From Heterocephalus glaber (lineage: Eukaryota > Chordata > Mammalia > Rodentia > Bathyergidae), in NCBI RefSeq assembly GCF_000247695.1, contig NW_004624805.1, forward strand, positions 2,847,629-2,911,628: a stretch of DNA of 64,000 bases. Direction: 5' to 3'. Position 1 is the first letter of the stretch. Every line of letters begins with the position of its first letter. The notes beneath the pieces were generated by a model, which was not told the DNA's origin, made no database searches, and saw only the letters and a list, made by a program, of their open reading frames with translations. Shown one piece after another: positions 58,978 through 64,000 of the stretch. Position numbers and translations under genes: made by a program.

Positions 58978-59366
58978 AAACAGTGTTTATTTCACTTCAG
59001 AGGATGGCCTCACTGTAGAGGCCTCACGTGTAAATACCGAATAGTTTCTCTGGTGTGAAAAACTAAGTGTAAATAAGGCTCAAATGGTACAAATGATAAT
59101 GTGAAATAGGAAGTAAAGGTCTAAAGGAGCAGGGGAAGTGGGAGGGGTAGTGGAAAGGAAAGAAGGGAAAAGAAAAATATGAGAAAAGGAAAAATGGAAA
59201 CAAAGTCTTTGCAAATAGGGAAGGGTGGAGGGGGTGAAGGGAGGGCAGGGAATGGGGAAGAAATAAGAACCAAGAGACTCATGTAAAGGTGCAAGATCCC
59301 AACGAGGAATGTAACTGTATTTTATACCTAAAATGTACCAATAAACTGAATGGAAAAAAAAAAAAG
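58978..59366 (+). repeat. Retroelement 3' tail with poly(A), family unsure
   Basis: A GA-rich tract (about 59130-59275) leads to 'gcaagatcccaacgaggaatgtaactgtattttatacc', then a CCAATAAACTGAATGG signal and an A13 run. The arrangement fits the 3' end of a reverse-transcribed element (L1-like or a processed transcript). I could not identify the parent. Confidence 0.45.
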
Positions 59367-59387
59367 AAACGCAGTGTTAACCATAGT

Positions 59388-59770
59388 TGTCCTAGTCCGC
59401 GTTGTGCCGCTGTAACAGAATAGCTGAGACTCTGTATTTGCTAAAGAGCAGGGATTTCTTTCTTATAGCTCTGGAGTCTGGGAAGTTCCAGACCAAGGGG
59501 TCAGCCTCTAGCTCGCGCCTCCCTTCTGCGTCAGCCCCAGCGGGAGGTGCACACGGACACGGGAGCGCAGGGCGGCGTGCCTGGGCAGCTTGCCCTTCAG
59601 TAAGAACCCACCGGTGCCCGCTGTGCCAGTGGCCCTCGGTCCCCAGGCACGCAGCCCTGAGCCCCAGCACCCAGTGCGGCCCCCTGAAATGCTGTTGGAC
59701 AGGGGACCCAGTTTCCCACACACGAACTTCGGGGAACACATTCAAGCCAGAGCAAGAGTGATTTGGAGCT
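59388..59770 (-). repeat. MaLR-type LTR, antisense
   Basis: TGTCCTAGTCCGCGTTGTGC, 'gctgtaacagaatagctgagac', 'ctctggagtctgggaagttccagaccaagg' and a 'gggaacacattcaagccagagc' end match the antisense MaLR layout. Confidence 0.65.
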
Positions 59771-60444
59771 GGGTTATGGATGTGTAGCTGTGTATCATAT
59801 TTACCTGCATTTTCTAAAACAGCTATTGAGTGAGAAACGAGAGAGGGAAAAGCTGAAAGAGAAAGGGGGGGAGTGTAAAGGACAGGAAGGGAGCTGGATC
59901 CTGAAGGTGCTGGCTGGGAGGCAGCAGGGATGAAGGTGGATTCTGGAGCAGGGGTCCCACGTGCAGCACGGGGACAGCGGCAGGGCACACACAGCCCTTC
60001 CAACCCGCTCGCCCTCCACAGTGCAGTCTGGGTTGACCCCGGGGTCCGGTCCGAGGCCTTTCTGCATCAGCAGAAGGAGGCTTCCGGGTCCTGCTCCTTC
60101 TGCGGTGGTGTACAGCAGTGCATTGTATTCCAGTTAGAGATCAAATCCGACCCTGGTTGATGGAACTGTTGACTGGAACTCATTCTGAAATCTAACCACT
60201 GCCTGAGCGCGTGGAAATAATTAATGTTAGACTTTTTCAGTTTTAATAAAAGGCGGATTTGGGGTTTTTTGCCATAAGAGGCCCCTGAACAGGGCCTGGG
60301 GGTGCAGCCCCACCCCTGCCTGGAGCCAGCCACCCTTCCTGTAGGTCACTTGTTCCCGGCCCACCTTCAGCAGGCAGAAGGAGAAGGTGGTCAGCAGCTA
60401 GCAGGGCACAGAGGCTGGGGCTGAGGACTCTGAAGCCGGATAGT

Positions 60445-60546
<102 letters not shown>

Positions 60547-60717
60547 TAGAGGCCCCGCAGCCAACAGCCAGGGCAGCAGAGGGGCTCCTCCAGCCCTGTC
60601 ATCTCCAAGTAACTGCCGCTCACATCTTCAGTTCAACCCCACCAGAGGGCTCCAAGCCCCCACGACCCAGACAGCACTGTAAGAGCAAGTGAGTTTTTGT
60701 TCCCGATGTGTTTATAT

Positions 60718-60776
60718 TCGCGGTGCTGGGTATTGAACCCAGGCACCTCGCACCGCTACGTCCCCAGCCTTTTCCT
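60718..60776 (-). repeat. Truncated ID-type SINE, antisense
   Basis: GCGGTGCTGGGTATTGAACC, then 'caggcacctcgcaccgctacgtccccagcc' is a shortened reverse ID core at the edge of a CpG island. Confidence 0.65.
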
Positions 60777-60779
60777 TTA

Positions 60780-61480
60780 CTTCCCAGGCGGTCTCCCCGG
60801 GTCGCGGTGGGGCCGCGCTGGGCAATAGAGGGCAGCGCGCCGTGCAGCGGGCGAGAGCGCCCTCCTCCCCGCGGAGTCGGCTCCGAGGGCGCAGCCGCCA
60901 GGCTTGGGGGGTCGCGTCCCGGCTGACACCCGTTCGGGGCGGCGCCCGGGCTGGCCGGGCTGAGCAGGTGCACGAAGCACCTCCCTGTGCGTGCGGAGGT
61001 CTGGTCTTTGGGTCCTGGCCGCGTCCCGCCCGCCCTCCGGCCCTGTGAGCCTGAGCCAGGGCCCGAGGGAGCCGCTCTCTGGAAGCCGATGCCTGGGCTC
61101 CCGCGGGAGCTGGTACCAGGCCCGCCCCGCACGCGGGGTCAGAAAAGCCCCTTTGCACACTTGCAGACCCACAGAGCCTCGGTCCCCACTACCATCCTGC
61201 GTGGGCCTGCGGCTCCGGGCCGGGACTCCCGAGGGAGCAGCGAGCCGGGGTTGTGGGCGCTGCACGGCCTGGCCTGGCCTGGCCTGGCAGAGGAGGGGGT
61301 GCGCTGCCGGGGGGAGCTGGGCCGGGCCCTCCTTCGTCTCGTCGCGAGGTGGCGAGGTGAAGGCCTCTCTGCCCTGCTCCCCTCCCCCACCCCAGCCCTG
61401 CCTCGCCACAGGCCCAGGATCGGTGGCGCCGATCACGGGCTGACACCCCGAGCCAGAGCCAGAGCTATCCCTCCCTCTCT
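60780..61480. promoter_or_regulatory. CpG island in the 3' flank
   Basis: Strong CpG clustering (for example GGTCGCGGTGGGGCCGCGCT and CGCCCGGGCTGGCCGGGC), 9.5 kb beyond the JCAD stop. Long open frames on both strands (up to 219 codons) are composition artefacts. It may be the promoter of an unannotated transcript or a methylation-sensitive boundary. An AATAAA at 62573-62578 on the plus strand is the next poly(A)-like signal. Confidence 0.55.
60820..60838 (+). promoter_or_regulatory. CTCF-like motif
   Basis: GGGCAATAGAGGGCAGCGC fits the CTCF core CCASYAGRKGGCR with one mismatch, and lies inside the CpG island. Occupancy unknown. Confidence 0.5.
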
Positions 61481-63400
61481 AAGGTGACTTTCCAAGGGCG
61501 TTTGCAGAGGCCGAACCGGAACGACAGAGGCAGCCAGGTCAGGCTGGACGGCGGCCAGGGCTGCAGGCAGCATCTCCTTGGGGCACAGGCACCCAGGAAG
61601 CGTGACTTCCTCACACAGCTCAGCCCTCATCACAGTCCCAGGTGGGAGCTGGGCTCTAGGGAAGCCCCAAGCCCCTGACTACTGCTGCTTCTGTGAGTGG
61701 CATCTCACAGAAGGAGCCTGCATCTCCTTCCAACATCTACGATGGGGCCGAAGGTTGCTTGTCAGCTCACAAGTGGGGCAAAATCTCAGAGCCATCAGAG
61801 CTCTGACAGCTTCCAGCTAGTTTCTTATCCCGTTTTTACAGCCGCCCTGCACGCCAGGCATGGCAGGTAGCTTTACCCCATTTTTTAGGCAAAGCAGCCA
61901 GGACTCAAGAAGGCTGGGGACACTTCGAAGGCCAGGAGAGACATATCTAGAAAATAAGTGCTACGTGACTAAAGGCGATCAGTTTTTCTTCCCTAGCCTG
62001 GATTAAGAGTTTGTTGTGTTTGTTTTTAAAATGAATTTTCAGTTCCACATAGAGAAACAGCGATGTCCGTGGGACTTTGGCCTATCATTGGCGTGTCCGA
62101 GGGTCCCAAAGCACACGGGATTTTCCCCAGCCACACATCCCAGTGACCCCCTCACTTGGGGGGCAGTAGCCTTGATGTCCCCTCAGGAAAGCGGCCAGCC
62201 CATGCCGGTCAGCTGGGCTCCCCCGCTCACGAGTGGGCCCTAGCTTCCGGCCAGCGCACCGCAACCCGCAGCCCGAGCCCTGCGGGGAAAAGGACCTTCG
62301 GGCAGAGGCTGAGCTCCTTGTTCTGCTTGGAGACAAAAGGGCTGCAGTTGCTCAGCTTGCAGTGTCCCCGTCCACAAAGGACAGGCCTTCAGGCACAGCG
62401 ATAAGAGGCAGCCCTTCCTGGGCTCAGCCACACCGGGGCTGGGAAGACAAAGTGGCCGAGCTTCTCGCCATGGCTCACTTGCCGAGAGTTGTGGGACCTG
62501 CGGCGCCAGGCAGTGAAGGAAGTAGAGGAATGTGATTTCCGCCTCTCTCCATCCCTCTGCTTTGTGTTTTGTAATAAAGGGATCCCATGAAAACTCTGAC
62601 TTCAGACTCCAAATTGTGTGTGGAGGGGGTGCAGTTTTCGTACTGGCAGAGGCGAGAAAAGCAGGCGAGGTTGGCAGTTGGTATTTTGGTGAGAAACTGG
62701 GACTTTCAGAGCAGAATTAGTATTGTGTGGCCTGGGCTCTATATTCGTGTTGTTTTCAAAGGCAGGTAATTACTTTGCTGCTCCCCAGGGACGCTAACGG
62801 ACTTGGAGATCAGAGAAGCAGAGCTGTAGTCCTGAGCTGTCCCGTGTGGTAACCACAGGCCACAGGGGAGCACGGAGCCCGTCCAGGGCGGCTGCTCCTG
62901 TCCGTGCTTCCTCATGTCAGTGCAAACGCACCCCCCAGCCTTGATGACCTTGTGTAAAAATAACTGGAAGCGCTTGAGGTTCTCGGACTGCACACTCAAA
63001 TACTAGCATGAGGGCTCCCCGCATGTGCGGCTCCTACTGTATCTCTGTTGACAGCACTGCTAGTCATTTCCAGTTAGGAAAAGCGACAGCGCCCAGCTGG
63101 CCCCACCAGCACCCCAACCTTCCTTAGTGCAGAGCTGGGAGGGCAGCGGCTCCACAGCGCACCTGCTGTCTGGGTGATGCTTGGTCCCTCTCTCCACCCT
63201 GACAGCTGTGCCTGTTCTCTTCTGCTCGGAAGCACCTAGCCCAGTGCTGGCACACAGCAGGCACCAGATGCACGCTGTAAAATCGGTTGACCCTTCATGC
63301 TCGTTACCTCTGGACCTGAACACTCGTCCTAAAGCCTTGGGCGTGCTGTCCCCTGCAGCTGGTTACTGGAAGCAAAGCGCTCCTCAGTGCTCAGCGGCTG
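61481..63400. other. 3' flank, unannotated
   Basis: No gene or repeat recognised. A plus-strand AATAAA at 62573-62578 is the only signal noted. Confidence 0.4.
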
Positions 63401-63570
63401 TGTGGATGTGTATGTTGTGTGTGTGCTTGTGTGTGGCACACACTTTTGTGTGGCTTTGTGTACTGCACCCAGTACACATGTGCAGCGTGATGGGCACATA
63501 CGAGCTGTGTGTTGTGGTGCTGTGTGTTTGGCACGCACTGTGTCCTGCATTATGTGTGCCACGCACACGT
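63400..63570. repeat. Degenerate TG/CA-rich tract
   Basis: Many GTGTGTG and GCACAC words interspersed with unique bases, probably an old decayed dinucleotide repeat. Confidence 0.7.
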
Positions 63571-64000
63571 TTCTTGGCACTCACACTGCTGTCACTCTCG
63601 GAGTCCAGCTGTCTCCTCCCATCGGGCCACGCATCCCCCTCAGACTGCGGTGGGAAGACTTCCACGCTCACAACTCGAGTCCCCCACCCTCAGGAGGGTC
63701 TTGTTGCGGGACAAAATTATCTTCTTTCTTCAGGACAAAATTATTCCCCTCACGCCCCAAAGGGCCCGTGCAGGCTTTAGGAGGTCTCAAGTGCGAAGCC
63801 AAGCTCAAGCCCGTTCTTGGGGCTCAGCAGCCCCCACGGTGAGAAACCGTTTGCCTTCAGGCCGTGGGGTGCGATTTCCTCGGAAAGGTCTTGGCAGTGA
63901 CGGAGAGCAGCTGCAGAGAGCTGGACCCTCCAAGGCGGGCGGAGGGTGCTCTGGTCTTGTGCCAGACACAGGGAAAGAGACTGGAACGCCTACTGGCTGG

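Noticed and set aside
60620..61487. Open frames up to 219 codons on both strands in the 60.8-61.5 kb island
   Set aside because: Simultaneously open frames on both strands and a Pro/Arg/Ala bias point to CG-rich composition.
63709..63748. Short duplication of GGACAAAATTAT about 24 bp apart
   Set aside because: Only two copies with no flanking element; probably a slippage event.

Overview
This is mammalian nuclear DNA, most likely from a non-murid rodent. The evidence is interrupted coding sequence with GT/AG splice junctions, CpG islands, and dense tRNA-derived ID-type SINEs. There are also 7SL-derived B1 monomers and B1-ID dimers, old L1, MIR, MER5-like and MaLR LTR remnants, and CA/TC microsatellites. 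The youngest ID subfamily here carries a GGTTCCGCC segment and a GGTACC-A(n) end and has clear target-site duplications. It is not a mouse/rat B1/B2 landscape. I cannot fix the species (squirrel-, beaver-, dormouse- and hystricognath-related rodents all remain possible).

One protein-coding gene explains the window: JCAD (KIAA1462, junctional cadherin 5-associated protein), on the + strand. A CpG-island promoter lies at about 12.55-13.98 kb, broken by a 356-base assembly gap that probably hides part or all of the first non-coding exon. The start codon is at 22554 in an exon spanning 22495-22834. The bulk of the protein is one large exon (38115-41821). The last 11 residues come from only 35 coding bases of the final exon (51298-51332). 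Splice phases agree at both junctions and give a 1340-residue protein. The 3' UTR probably runs to about 53.76 kb.

Layout: 1-12.5 kb is 5' flank with repeats and no gene. 12.5-14 kb is the promoter island. 14-22.5 kb is the 5'UTR intron. 22.8-38.1 kb is the first coding intron. 41.8-51.3 kb is the second coding intron, largely occupied by an antisense L1 with SINEs inserted into it. 51.3-53.8 kb is the 3' UTR. 53.8-64 kb is 3' flank with two further CpG-rich blocks (54.1-55.15 kb and 60.78-61.48 kb), a CTCF-like motif and a compound TC/AC microsatellite, with no recognisable protein-coding gene.

I found no undescribed genetic system. The best leads are two upstream ORFs at the JCAD start (one overlapping it in a strong context), three clustered PPxY motifs in JCAD, and the short final exon that supplies a possible PDZ ligand. 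Others are the 21-bp GC-box array at the promoter, a perfect 12-bp hairpin at 8.4 kb, and a tandem SINE pair sharing one target duplication.
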